Positions 8,108 to 16,563 of a stretch of 47,245 nucleotides of DNA are shown here, piece by piece. The position numbers and the translations under genes were made by a program. The notes beneath the pieces were generated by a model. It did not search any database. It was not told the origin of the DNA and worked only from the letters and a program-made list of their open reading frames with translations. This DNA comes from a virus. Every line of letters begins with the position of its first letter. Within the stretch, counting starts at the first letter, position 1. The stretch is from positions 1 through 47,245 of the IMG/VR virus record IMGVR_UViG_3300024346_000118; one strand, given 5' to 3'.

Positions 8108-10684
8108 TTAGTATCCTATTACGTTAATGTTTCGACCAATGTCAGCACTTGCTGACGGGAAATATCTAATAAAATCAAATGCAGCTCTAGCATTGCCGGA
8201 AGAACTGAACGACTGTAATTTAATCCCAAATCTATCCGGTAAATTACCGCCCGTAAACCAAGTCCCAACTGCTTCATTATAGCCTCTGTTAACCCAGTGA
8301 ATGCCATCTGCCGACCACTCTGTGTAGATATTAGTTTCATCGTAGCAAATGCGAAGAAACGCAAATGGGTAGTAAAATGCGCCACCATCAACATAGCTAT
8401 TTCGTGTTGATAGATCTGTAAATTTTTCAATTGCAAGTGAGGGTAGTATTGTGGCGGTACCTGCACTTCTTGCAATAGCCATATCCATCATTCTACCGCT
8501 TACAGAGCTTCGTACATAGATACCTGCTTGATTGAAAGTACTCGTTGCAAGTGTAGAGGTATGAATTACTACTGTAAATGGGCCACTTGGTAAAGTTTTT
8601 TCTATTGCTGCTTGTTGTGCACTATTATTTAACGGAACGATCATATCCAAATTACTATATTTAATTGACCACGATGGTATTAATGTTCCTACACTTGTGA
8701 ACCCAGGTGGAGCAGCGGTACCAGACGCATCGGTAATAAATTCGTCGTTTAAACTAGACGAATTAAGAGGCGGGCAGAATGGATCATATCTCTGATATAA
8801 TACTGGCCCTGTCTCCGCATAACTAGCCGTAAGGATTGTCGTCGTCGTATTTACATAATCTTGTGCTATAGAAATTTTCTTGACGACCGCAGGAACTACT
8901 CCACCACTTCCACCGTTTAATGCGTATGATGCGGTTAACGCATAACTTGCAGATGTTGCTAACGAGGCAGATGGGCCGCCAATGCCGTATAGTGTAAATG
9001 TGGAACCAGTTTCCCAGTTACCAGATGATGGATAAAATGCGATACTTGATAGGGAGCCTGTATTTTTCCAAAACCCCGTTGCAGTTTGAGCAGCAATTGT
9101 TCCGCTAATACGCACATCAGAAAGAGCATGGACTTGCTTCATTCTATATGAATCGGCATAATCATGAATAAACGCAGTTACCGTAGAAAACTGGTTTGCC
9201 GGAATTGATGCACCTGGAACACTGAACAATTCCATGTACGTAGCCGTAAGAGTTACTGTTGTACCAAATCTATTTTCTCTCCCCCACTCGTAATTACTGC
9301 CACTATCTCCGTTAATAATGCCTCGTATAGTTACATCACCTGCAACAGCAGAACTTCGTCCATTAGCAGTAATCATCAACGATTTATATGTACTATCAAT
9401 ATTACTAAAGGTGACGGTATTCTGGGATTGACTCGTAACAATTGTTGCAATTTCTTGCATTGCACCAACACCACTACCACCAATACCCCCACCACTTCCA
9501 CCGTTTAATGCGTATGATGCGGTTAATGCATAACTTGCCGATATAGATGGCGAACCTGGTGCGTATGAAGCAGATACTGCGGTTAGTGCATACGATGCAC
9601 TTTGAATGCTACCCAATAACAGACTTGCCGTAGCTGCGTAACTTGAACTGATGCTTGAGGAGGCCCAACTAGCACTGACGGAACTTGAGGCAAACAAACC
9701 AGATCCGCCTCCAACACTTGGTGCCCATGACGCTGACACTGCAAATGAACTTGTTCCTACGAATCCTACTTGGTTGGACAATGAACTTGTGAATGAGTTT
9801 GCGGACATCTGTCCGTTTCTAGTAATTCTTGCTAGTAATGTTCCGCCTTGAAGTTGTATCGGACGTATCCCAAGATTATTTCTGAACTCAAAATCCGTGC
9901 TGGAATATTCAGCACCTATAACAAATTTATTATCGCTGGCGCTTCCGGTAACACCAAACATATTTGTAAAACGATTTGTTACTGCCAAAGTAAATACTAC
10001 ACTGGGTTTGGTAGATGTTCCCGATGTAAAATGATATGCTACTTGACTGGCATTGTTACTTGGATCGTAGTCTTCATTAACACTAAATCCATTAGTACTT
10101 TGCGGATAAAATATCTGACTACCCAGTGTTAATGTTCTAGGACTCGGTATTGTAACAGTACCATTATATGATCCCGCAAACGCACCTGTGAATGATCCTG
10201 TAAATGGATTAGTAATCGTTCTAAATTGTGCAGATGATGATACTACTCCCTCGGGTAATATAGCAACTGCCGACAATGCATAACTTGCAGTTGTTGCAAA
10301 GGAAGAACTTACACTAGCAGAACTTGAAACTGCTCTGCTGGCCGATATTGCCCAACTAGATGTTCCTAAAAACCCCAGTGTAGATGAAATGGTTCCTATA
10401 ACAGCAAGCGATCCGCTTACTCGCATAGATCCAGTATGGACGGCTGCATCGGCGGTGGTAATCAACGAACCACTTATAATTTGATTACCAATTAATAGCA
10501 ATGATCCGCTAATAGTTTGATTACCGGTCAATAATAGTGATCCGGTAATTCCCGCAGATCCGGTGAAGGGAAATCCTTTCGTCCCCCTTGCTATCCACGA
10601 TGTGCCATTCCACACATATGTTTTTCCATTTGCGGAGTATACATCGTTTAATGTCGGCGATGATGGAAAATTTAATGCAGCCAT
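8108..10684 (-). CDS. Large modular tail fibre with lectin-like C-terminal domain
   Basis: This is an 858-residue fibre protein. The N terminus (FPSSPTLNDVYSANGKTYVWNGTSW) is a typical phage-fibre attachment start. It is followed by short GSLLLTGNQTISGS-type repeats and many Ala-Ser-Tyr-Ala-Leu-Thr repeats up to residue 395. Residues about 400-572 are the GVGAM...YGIGGP module shared with the 384-aa protein downstream. After another repeat linker, residues about 630-845 read as a concanavalin-like jelly roll (ITDASGTAAPPGF, SADGIHWVNRG, FDFIRYFPS), a fold often used to bind sugars. It is probably a receptor-binding or side fibre. The DNA encoding the repeat linkers is nearly identical between copies. 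Confidence 0.8.
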   Translation of the reverse strand: MAALNFPSSPTLNDVYSANGKTYVWNGTSWIARGTKGFPFTGSAGITGSLLLTGNQTISGSLLLIGNQIISGSLITTADAAVHTGSMRVSGSLAVIGTISSTLGFLGTSSWAISASRAVSSSASVSSSFATTASYALSAVAILPEGVVSSSAQFRTITNPFTGSFTGAFAGSYNGTVTIPSPRTLTLGSQIFYPQSTNGFSVNEDYDPSNNASQVAYHFTSGTSTKPSVVFTLAVTNRFTNMFGVTGSASDNKFVIGAEYSSTDFEFRNNLGIRPIQLQGGTLLARITRNGQMSANSFTSSLSNQVGFVGTSSFAVSASWAPSVGGGSGLFASSSVSASWASSSISSSYAATASLLLGSIQSASYALTAVSASYAPGSPSISASYALTASYALNGGSGGGIGGSGVGAMQEIATIVTSQSQNTVTFSNIDSTYKSLMITANGRSSAVAGDVTIRGIINGDSGSNYEWGRENRFGTTVTLTATYMELFSVPGASIPANQFSTVTAFIHDYADSYRMKQVHALSDVRISGTIAAQTATGFWKNTGSLSSIAFYPSSGNWETGSTFTLYGIGGPSASLATSASYALTASYALNGGSGGVVPAVVKKISIAQDYVNTTTTILTASYAETGPVLYQRYDPFCPPLNSSSLNDEFITDASGTAAPPGFTSVGTLIPSWSIKYSNLDMIVPLNNSAQQAAIEKTLPSGPFTVVIHTSTLATSTFNQAGIYVRSSVSGRMMDMAIARSAGTATILPSLAIEKFTDLSTRNSYVDGGAFYYPFAFLRICYDETNIYTEWSADGIHWVNRGYNEAVGTWFTGGNLPDRFGIKLQSFSSSGNARAAFDFIRYFPSASADIGRNINVIGY
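8901..8950. repeat. Near-identical 50-bp repeat, copy A
   Basis: This 50-bp stretch encodes the ASYALTASYALNGGSGG linker (minus strand) in the 858-aa fibre. It matches 9489-9538 at 49 of 50 positions. A shorter match to its middle lies at 7571-7608 in the neighbouring fibre gene, and another to its 3' side near 6995-7024. Near-identity at DNA level, beyond what the protein repeat needs, suggests recent duplication or recombination. Confidence 0.85.
9489..9538. repeat. Near-identical 50-bp repeat, copy B
   Basis: This is the second copy of the 50-bp linker repeat, in the same gene, differing from 8901-8950 at a single base (TTAATGCAT versus TTAACGCAT). The two copies flank the YGIGGP module, so recombination between them would delete or exchange that module in frame. 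Confidence 0.85.
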
Positions 10685-10776
10685 TGGTGGTTGTGTGTAG
10701 GTGGATTAAGTTATGAAAGCTTTAAATATATCATGCAGTATAGACATAAATAGTTTAATAATGGTATAAAGGTGGT

Positions 10777-11397
10777 TTACAAACACGCAGACAAATTTGC
10801 AGTTTTACTACCCACATCATATATCAACGTTTGTATACAATCTCCTTCAATACAACTTGTAGTATCGGCCACTACATTCCCAGATACTTGTATACTATTT
10901 TTAAGTACACCACCTACATTGATAAAATCTAAACCGCTTGGCGTCATAACTCCACCTAAATATGTTTCAAACTCAAGTATAACATCGCCGGAGAATCGCT
11001 GCCCATACCACACGGCACTTAATTTAATTTCTATTTGTGACAGCAATGGAAAATCTGTAGAAATTACAGAAAAGTCTATAAGACACGCCTCTGGTCCAGT
11101 GTCCGAAGTATTGTCACCTCCCCACTCAATATAATAAGCAGTTGCTAATTGATTATAAATAATACTATCATAACAAAATCCAACTCGTTGTGAATCATAT
11201 GACGTTCCCGTATTTATTAAACCCGTTCGTGTATCAAGGTCGGTTCCTGACAACGAGTCCCATTTGTATCGCACAATTGCGTAATCAAACTCACGGAAGG
11301 TTGGGGTAGCAAATAACCATTCAGACCGCCCATCAATTCCAGGATTATCAATATTAGAAAATCCACCATTATTGTTTTGTGTTATATAAGAAAACAT
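10777..11397 (-). CDS. Putative fibre/virion protein, unidentified
   Basis: This 206-residue protein is rich in aromatic residues and Asp/Asn, with beta-rich segments (LSQIEIKLSAVWYGQRF, DVILEFETYLGG) and two close cysteines near residue 180 (SCIEGDC). No enzyme motif is visible. Its ATG has no clear ribosome binding site. A better site precedes a 33-codon frame that overlaps the start (11382-11483), so the true N terminus is uncertain. Context suggests a fibre component. Confidence 0.6.
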   Translation of the reverse strand: MFSYITQNNNGGFSNIDNPGIDGRSEWLFATPTFREFDYAIVRYKWDSLSGTDLDTRTGLINTGTSYDSQRVGFCYDSIIYNQLATAYYIEWGGDNTSDTGPEACLIDFSVISTDFPLLSQIEIKLSAVWYGQRFSGDVILEFETYLGGVMTPSGLDFINVGGVLKNSIQVSGNVVADTTSCIEGDCIQTLIYDVGSKTANLSACL

Positions 11398-11483
11398 AAT
11401 TTATTTAATGTCAGGAAGGTTGTTACGTATTTGTCAACTACGTTTTTTCCATTTGCAAAGTATGATTGATTTAATACTGCCAT
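11382..11483 (-). CDS. Short ORF or displaced N terminus of the fibre gene downstream
   Basis: A 33-codon frame starts with ATG at 11483, a few bases after AAGAGA. It begins MAVLNQSYFANGKNVVDKYV and stops 16 bases inside the next gene, in a different frame. ANGK also occurs near the N terminus of the 858-aa fibre (VYSANGKTYVWNG), which hints at a fibre-type start. It may be a real micro-gene, or the original N terminus separated from the 206-aa frame by a frameshift. Confidence 0.4.
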   Translation of the reverse strand: MAVLNQSYFANGKNVVDKYVTTFLTLNKLCFLI

Positions 11484-11498
11484 TTATATTCTCTTAGG

Positions 11499-11876
11499 TT
11501 AGTCTATTATATATGTGTATGATCTTGATAATAAATTAGTAACGTTTTGCATAATTATGTTTGTAAAAACAGATGATACATTTACTATTGATCCAGTGTT
11601 GGTATATAATATATTTTCAAAAACAGATGATACATTTACAACTGGCAATGGTGGGACAAATAGTACTGTAACTAAATCTTGCGTAATAAACGCATCGGAT
11701 GTATTTGCATCGGACGTTACAAGTATAGTAGATAAATCTTGCGTAACAAACGCATCAGATGGAACTTGTAACAGTAATGTAACTAAATCTTGCGTAATAA
11801 ACGCATCGGATGTATTTGCATCGGACGTTACAAGTATAGTAGATAAATCTTGCGTAACAAATAAATCAGTTGCCAT
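11499..11876 (-). CDS. Repeat-built small virion protein
   Basis: This 125-residue protein is almost entirely internal repeats. A unit of about 18-20 residues of the form SDAF(V/I)TQDL(S/V)T occurs four times in the first 75 residues. The shorter unit VNVSSVF(E/T)NI then occurs twice. The first four units come from an 84-bp perfect direct repeat in the DNA. There are no cysteines and no enzymatic motif. It starts by TAATG overlap with the upstream gene. A stacked-strand fibre segment is plausible. Confidence 0.65.
   Translation of the reverse strand: MATDLFVTQDLSTILVTSDANTSDAFITQDLVTLLLQVPSDAFVTQDLSTILVTSDANTSDAFITQDLVTVLFVPPLPVVNVSSVFENILYTNTGSIVNVSSVFTNIIMQNVTNLLSRSYTYIID
11667..11750. repeat. 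84-bp perfect direct repeat, copy 1
   Basis: This 84-base segment recurs without a mismatch at 11778-11861, a period of 111 bases (37 codons). It encodes 28 identical residues in the 125-aa virion protein. The lack of even synonymous differences indicates a recent duplication. Confidence 0.95.
11778..11861. repeat. 84-bp perfect direct repeat, copy 2
   Basis: This is the second copy of the 84-bp repeat that starts at 11667. It lies at the 5' end of the 125-aa gene, and the match ends about five codons inside the start codon. Confidence 0.95.
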
Positions 11877-12949
11877 TATGAATCTCGTCTAAAACCAACC
11901 TCCAAAGAAGTAATTTCAGATGGAAGAAACTTATTTCCGGTATTTGGGTTTAATTGCCAAGTATCAATAAATTGATTATATGTCATAGAAGCAGATATTG
12001 GTACACTTCCGGTGTAATCTGCACCATTTACTCGTAATAAATGATTCAGTCCACTAACTTCTACAACAGTTGCTCTTACCCGTGAATTTTTTATTACAGC
12101 TTCTATTACGGAATTGCTTGGTATGACCGTAAATGACGATGTTGTATTGGCGGGTTGCAATGTAAATGTTTCTCGTAAAGGAAACGTTCCTGAAGACGTT
12201 GCAATTAAATAACTGGTGTCATTATTTGGTGGACGCTCGTTGATTGCATTTGCATCGGTTGTTGCGCCCGAAGAAGTCATATCTGTATAAAATCCAGAAC
12301 TAGATGGTACAAAGCTCGTCATGAAAAAATTACCGGTTCCAATTGGTCCATTAAATGTTGAACCGGTAGTATTTAATATTAAAATATCATCTACCAAAAT
12401 TACGTTTCCATCCGTATCGTGCCCGAATGCACCAACTGCTGCATTAGCTATATTATTACCATTCGTATTTATATTACTGGCAGAAAATAATAAATTTCCA
12501 TTATTTTTTATTTGTACACTTCCACTAGTAAGATTAGTAGTACTAATAACTGAGCGTATTTCAAGAAAATTCCATGCATTAAATGGAATTGCAGCACTTG
12601 ACGAAAATACAGTTGTAACATTATTATCTACAAGAATTTGGGTAGAGGTAAACCGAATATTCATAAGTCCTTGGCTAGTATTATTCCAGAATCGTAAATA
12701 TGGTGCTCCACCAGGTATGTAAACCGCCACATATGTAATAGTTTCTCGGTGAGTGTTGCTGAATTGTGCATGAAAATCAGTATTTGAATACTGATCGTGC
12801 GCAAAAAATATTGATCCAGACGGTCTACCGGTTATACCAGCGTAATTTCTGGTTAAGGAATTGCCATTAGTACTCATCCCAACTTTCGTTAAATAAAATG
12901 CACTGGTTGTTCCATATCCATCAAATGGTTCGTGAAATAGTAAACTCAT
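11876..12949 (-). CDS. Lectin-like (concanavalin/LamG fold) virion protein
   Basis: This 357-residue protein begins MSLLFHEPFDGYG, a common opening for phage concanavalin-like proteins. Residues about 1-200 show the jelly-roll pattern: ITYVAVYIPGGAPYLRFWN, WNFLEIRSVIS, SGSVQIKNNGNLLF, ILVDDILILNT. A second beta domain (200-357) ends in LEVGFRRDS. The next gene upstream (356 aa) is a paralogue with the same two-domain layout and a similar end. A sugar-binding surface or fibre protein is inferred. Confidence 0.7.
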   Translation of the reverse strand: MSLLFHEPFDGYGTTSAFYLTKVGMSTNGNSLTRNYAGITGRPSGSIFFAHDQYSNTDFHAQFSNTHRETITYVAVYIPGGAPYLRFWNNTSQGLMNIRFTSTQILVDNNVTTVFSSSAAIPFNAWNFLEIRSVISTTNLTSGSVQIKNNGNLLFSASNINTNGNNIANAAVGAFGHDTDGNVILVDDILILNTTGSTFNGPIGTGNFFMTSFVPSSSGFYTDMTSSGATTDANAINERPPNNDTSYLIATSSGTFPLRETFTLQPANTTSSFTVIPSNSVIEAVIKNSRVRATVVEVSGLNHLLRVNGADYTGSVPISASMTYNQFIDTWQLNPNTGNKFLPSEITSLEVGFRRDS

Positions 12950-13022
12950 AATAATTTCCGTTATAAAATTGTATATTTAATTTGTGTATGTCATCTAACG
13001 TCAACTAATAACTTCATATAAA

Positions 13023-14093
13023 TTATCCCACTAGTTTAAAACCAACTTGTGAATTCACTGCATCTTGCAACGATCCCCATGCGGCGGATGTATTTGGGTT
13101 TGTATCAAACACATAACTATTCCATGTATAATTATTTGTTATTGATTGCGATGGCGAATATGCAACTGTGCTTCCACTTTTAACAGCAAGTGCTAAGTCA
13201 CGTACCCCTGCATCATCTTTTCTTACGTATGCATTTACACCAACCCCATATATATACGTAGATGTCCCAGTATATCCGAACATTCTATATAAATCCATGC
13301 TACCTGACGCAGATGCGGATACGTATGTAAGATCTCCGTCAGGAAGATTTCCATCATCAAGCATAAGTGCAGAATTTAAGGACGATGACAATGGTTTGAA
13401 ATCTACTTGATCACCTGATTGACTTGGGTTTAATGATACAATTCGTATATCACCCAAGAATGTATTAGTTCTGGGATTACTTCCTTGTGAATTACAGATA
13501 TACCAATCACTTGCACTGATTAATCCCGAATAATAACCAAGTCCGTTGTGTCGGGTTCTACCAACCAAAATATCAGTTACTAATGGAATTGCAGTATTTT
13601 GTGTATCCACATTAGAAGCACTTATTACAGTGGACCCGTTTAGTCTAACTTCGCAACTTCCACTAGTATTACTGATGACCGCACCCATTTCAATATAATA
13701 CCAATTAGACGTTGCAAACCCCGGTATTCCATATGTTCCTAATACTGCTCCACCACCGTTACGAAGATTTAATTCTGATACATTTATAGTTAAGTCTAAT
13801 TGTATAGTTCCCGCTTGTCTAAACTGAAACAAACTAAAACTATTTGCTGCAGAAGTATCTTGCATTTTAAATGCTATTCCAGAATATACAGTACCCGACC
13901 CCGTGATAGCATATATAACATATGCTGGGTCCAATTGCGTCCAGTTATCAGTATCGGGCGGCATAATAATTCCGCTTGAGTATACAGGAAACCGCGAACC
14001 CGATACTGTTATTCCTGCAGCAGTAAATCCAGAAAATTTCGTAGTAGCAAGTGCAGTAGTTAACCCATAAAAATTTTCGGCAAGTAAAATCAT
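13023..14093 (-). CDS. Lectin-like (concanavalin/LamG fold) virion protein, paralogue
   Basis: This 356-residue protein has the same plan as the 357-aa product downstream: an N-terminal jelly roll (WYYIEMGAVISNTSGSCEVRLNG, ISASDWYICNS) and a second domain starting at FLGDIRIVSLNPS and ending SQVGFKLVG. Its partner shows WNFLEIRSVIS in the jelly roll and LEVGFRRDS at the end. Conserved layout with low identity suggests an old duplication. It is likely a surface adhesin or fibre tip; no catalytic residues are apparent. Confidence 0.7.
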   Translation of the reverse strand: MILLAENFYGLTTALATTKFSGFTAAGITVSGSRFPVYSSGIIMPPDTDNWTQLDPAYVIYAITGSGTVYSGIAFKMQDTSAANSFSLFQFRQAGTIQLDLTINVSELNLRNGGGAVLGTYGIPGFATSNWYYIEMGAVISNTSGSCEVRLNGSTVISASNVDTQNTAIPLVTDILVGRTRHNGLGYYSGLISASDWYICNSQGSNPRTNTFLGDIRIVSLNPSQSGDQVDFKPLSSSLNSALMLDDGNLPDGDLTYVSASASGSMDLYRMFGYTGTSTYIYGVGVNAYVRKDDAGVRDLALAVKSGSTVAYSPSQSITNNYTWNSYVFDTNPNTSAAWGSLQDAVNSQVGFKLVG

Positions 14094-14124
14094 ATATACA
14101 TTCCGTGAGTAAAGAAAACAAATG

Positions 14125-16551
14125 TTATTGTGGTCGTAAAACTTCCAACGTTAAATTTAATCGTTGAATGGTACTACTTTCTGACACATAAAATTTTAAT
14201 GTATCATTTTTATTGATATTAGTAGTCCATCCAGTAAGTGTAGATGATGTATTTTTCATATTTGCTGAAATATTTGGTTTTGCTGACCCAACAATACTGC
14301 CGGCGGATGTTGGTGGATATAATGCATAAGTAGATTTCCAAATTTCAACTGTTGCGCTACCAGATCTATCAGCAAGTAATGCCCATGCCTGTATAGTACA
14401 ATTAAATGGTATTAGCATTTCTGCTTTTTCGCCGATTGTAATTGCACCACCACCGTCGTCAATTACTACACCGATAGTAGATGTACGTAAGTTGGCAGGT
14501 ACATTGTAATAAGACGCAGTTACTGCATATGAACTAGATATTGCATAATTTGCATTATCAACTTCTATACTACCACTTTCAAGAGATTCACCGGATGCAT
14601 CAACCCATTGATAGCTATCACCATCTGCATAATAAATTTTCAGTTGTCCTTCTTCTGAATTCCACCACAAATCTCCGATGGCGGGATCAAGCGGTGGAAT
14701 GGTATCTATTACTACGGACGTACCTCCTGTGGAAACTGCCAACTGCGAACCCGTAAAATACGTAGGTAACGATAACGTTGATACCCCAACGGAATTATTA
14801 TTAATATCTAAATAATCCGCCTTAAACGTTAAAATCTTTTGTCGGTAGTTAACGGTTGGTATTAATACATCCACTTCGTCGGGACTAAAAAATGGTTCCG
14901 TTGCAGTTTTTAGTGAAACATTTGCGAGACTCCACATACCACCATATACAACAAATCGTATACCCACCGAAGTAGATTCTTTGATGTTTGGTATAAAGTT
15001 AATCTGTGTGTTTTCAAAGTTTTGCTTGGTAAACCCAGAGTTAGGTGTTAATACTCCAATTAGTTGTCCACGAGTGTCCGCATTTAATATCCGTGACCCG
15101 ACAGTTTCTTGAGAAACTAAATATACTTCCATTGAATAGTCGGATTGCACTAACTCAATCGAGGAAGAATACCGATTTACTATAGCATCCAACGTCAGTG
15201 TATATTCGCTGTTTGGAAATAACGTAATATAATTTAAAGACCGATTTCCAACAAAATAAGATACATCGTTTACATATTTATTACTTACTATTGGTGGCGT
15301 CACGTTTATTGCATTCAATAAATCTGAATGCGATGACGTGATTGCACGTGTGATCAATGAGGACGAATTATAATATGCAGGTAACATTGGGTCAATTTGA
15401 TTCTTCTGCAACGACATGGTTGCCGTGTACCAATAATTGCTAATGACCAAGTTACTATCAAACTTACCAGTTTCTACCACAGTACTGGCGCTGTCCACCG
15501 TGAATAGTTCATTCACTTCTGTTTTTATATCGCCTAATACGATATATTCACCTGGCTCGGACGTTGGTTTATATGAAAGTCTAACCTTGCGAATTTCGCC
15601 GGACAATGTACTCAAATTTACAATACGAATTTTTGCATACGAAATTGAATAACCTTTATTAAACGTTTCCAATTTATCGTATTCCAACGACAGTGATCCA
15701 GATGCTAAGACCGTGCCCAGTGAATCCAATTCAGTACTATAAATTTGACTGCTACTGAAAAATCCATTTAGTATTAATGTTTTATTTTGTGTGTATAGTA
15801 GAGAGCCCTTGCTTTCTGCCAATTGCTCATTAAAAATTCGGGTGACGGGTAAACTAACATTTAAACTTTCGGTGGTAGTTGAATTAACATACGTCAACGA
15901 CCCCGTTATTACACCTGAAGCGTAATCAGATATAAATTTAGATTGTGTAGTCGGCCCAGTAACTTTTAATAGATACCCATTGGGAAATACGTTTGCGTAT
16001 ATTGGTTCAAATTTAATATCAAGCGGTACTTGAATTCGTTGTGTGAATGCAGACGAACTTGGTTCTAGATAAAATTTTTCTTCAACAAGCAGAGTCGGTG
16101 ATTTAACAAACCGAATGGGTGTTTTATTTTCAACTCGCGGAGAAATAATAACATCCGTGGTCCAACGAACATTGAATTTATTTCTCCATTCAGCTGGAAT
16201 GGGCGTTCCGTTTTGATAAAAATCTGCACACCCCAATACAACAATTTTACCAGGACCAATTGGCGTGTCACTATAAACTTCCACTTGAACAAGCCGAGAA
16301 TTACCTTCAATGAACTGTGGAACTGGTGCGCTGTATACAGTTTTTCCGTCCTTATTTAGAATTTCTACTAAAATCTTTGAGTTCGGTCTTAGTACGCCAG
16401 CACCGGCAATAAGAAATGCGTTGCGACCACCGTAAAAATAGCCATCAAACTGGCTAATCTTAAAGTAGTCGGAACGCACCCCTTGGTCTTCTATTAATAC
16501 ATCGTATTTATATAAATTTAATGCTAATGTGGACTTTCTAGTTCTTGCCAT
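14125..16551 (-). CDS. Large proximal tail-fibre/virion protein
   Basis: This 808-residue protein starts MARTRKSTLALNLYKYD and has long beta-rich Ig-like stretches. Residues about 617-655 carry the phage-structural signature IPPLDPAIGDLWWNSEEGQL followed by a tryptophan repeat, seen in many fibre and baseplate-attached proteins. A short Ala-Ser-Tyr linker (NYAISSSYAVTASYY) follows, leading to a C-terminal domain of about 110 residues. GAGAG lies shortly before the ATG. It is the first of the fibre genes after the recombination cassette. It may link the fibres to the baseplate; that is inference. Confidence 0.7.
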   Translation of the reverse strand: MARTRKSTLALNLYKYDVLIEDQGVRSDYFKISQFDGYFYGGRNAFLIAGAGVLRPNSKILVEILNKDGKTVYSAPVPQFIEGNSRLVQVEVYSDTPIGPGKIVVLGCADFYQNGTPIPAEWRNKFNVRWTTDVIISPRVENKTPIRFVKSPTLLVEEKFYLEPSSSAFTQRIQVPLDIKFEPIYANVFPNGYLLKVTGPTTQSKFISDYASGVITGSLTYVNSTTTESLNVSLPVTRIFNEQLAESKGSLLYTQNKTLILNGFFSSSQIYSTELDSLGTVLASGSLSLEYDKLETFNKGYSISYAKIRIVNLSTLSGEIRKVRLSYKPTSEPGEYIVLGDIKTEVNELFTVDSASTVVETGKFDSNLVISNYWYTATMSLQKNQIDPMLPAYYNSSSLITRAITSSHSDLLNAINVTPPIVSNKYVNDVSYFVGNRSLNYITLFPNSEYTLTLDAIVNRYSSSIELVQSDYSMEVYLVSQETVGSRILNADTRGQLIGVLTPNSGFTKQNFENTQINFIPNIKESTSVGIRFVVYGGMWSLANVSLKTATEPFFSPDEVDVLIPTVNYRQKILTFKADYLDINNNSVGVSTLSLPTYFTGSQLAVSTGGTSVVIDTIPPLDPAIGDLWWNSEEGQLKIYYADGDSYQWVDASGESLESGSIEVDNANYAISSSYAVTASYYNVPANLRTSTIGVVIDDGGGAITIGEKAEMLIPFNCTIQAWALLADRSGSATVEIWKSTYALYPPTSAGSIVGSAKPNISANMKNTSSTLTGWTTNINKNDTLKFYVSESSTIQRLNLTLEVLRPQ

Positions 16552-16563
16552 CCATTCTCTCTA

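Noticed and set aside
11515-11892. Open plus-strand frame spanning the 125-aa repeat gene
   Set aside because: It is open mainly because the gene is made of perfect repeats without stops in that frame; all neighbouring genes are on the minus strand.
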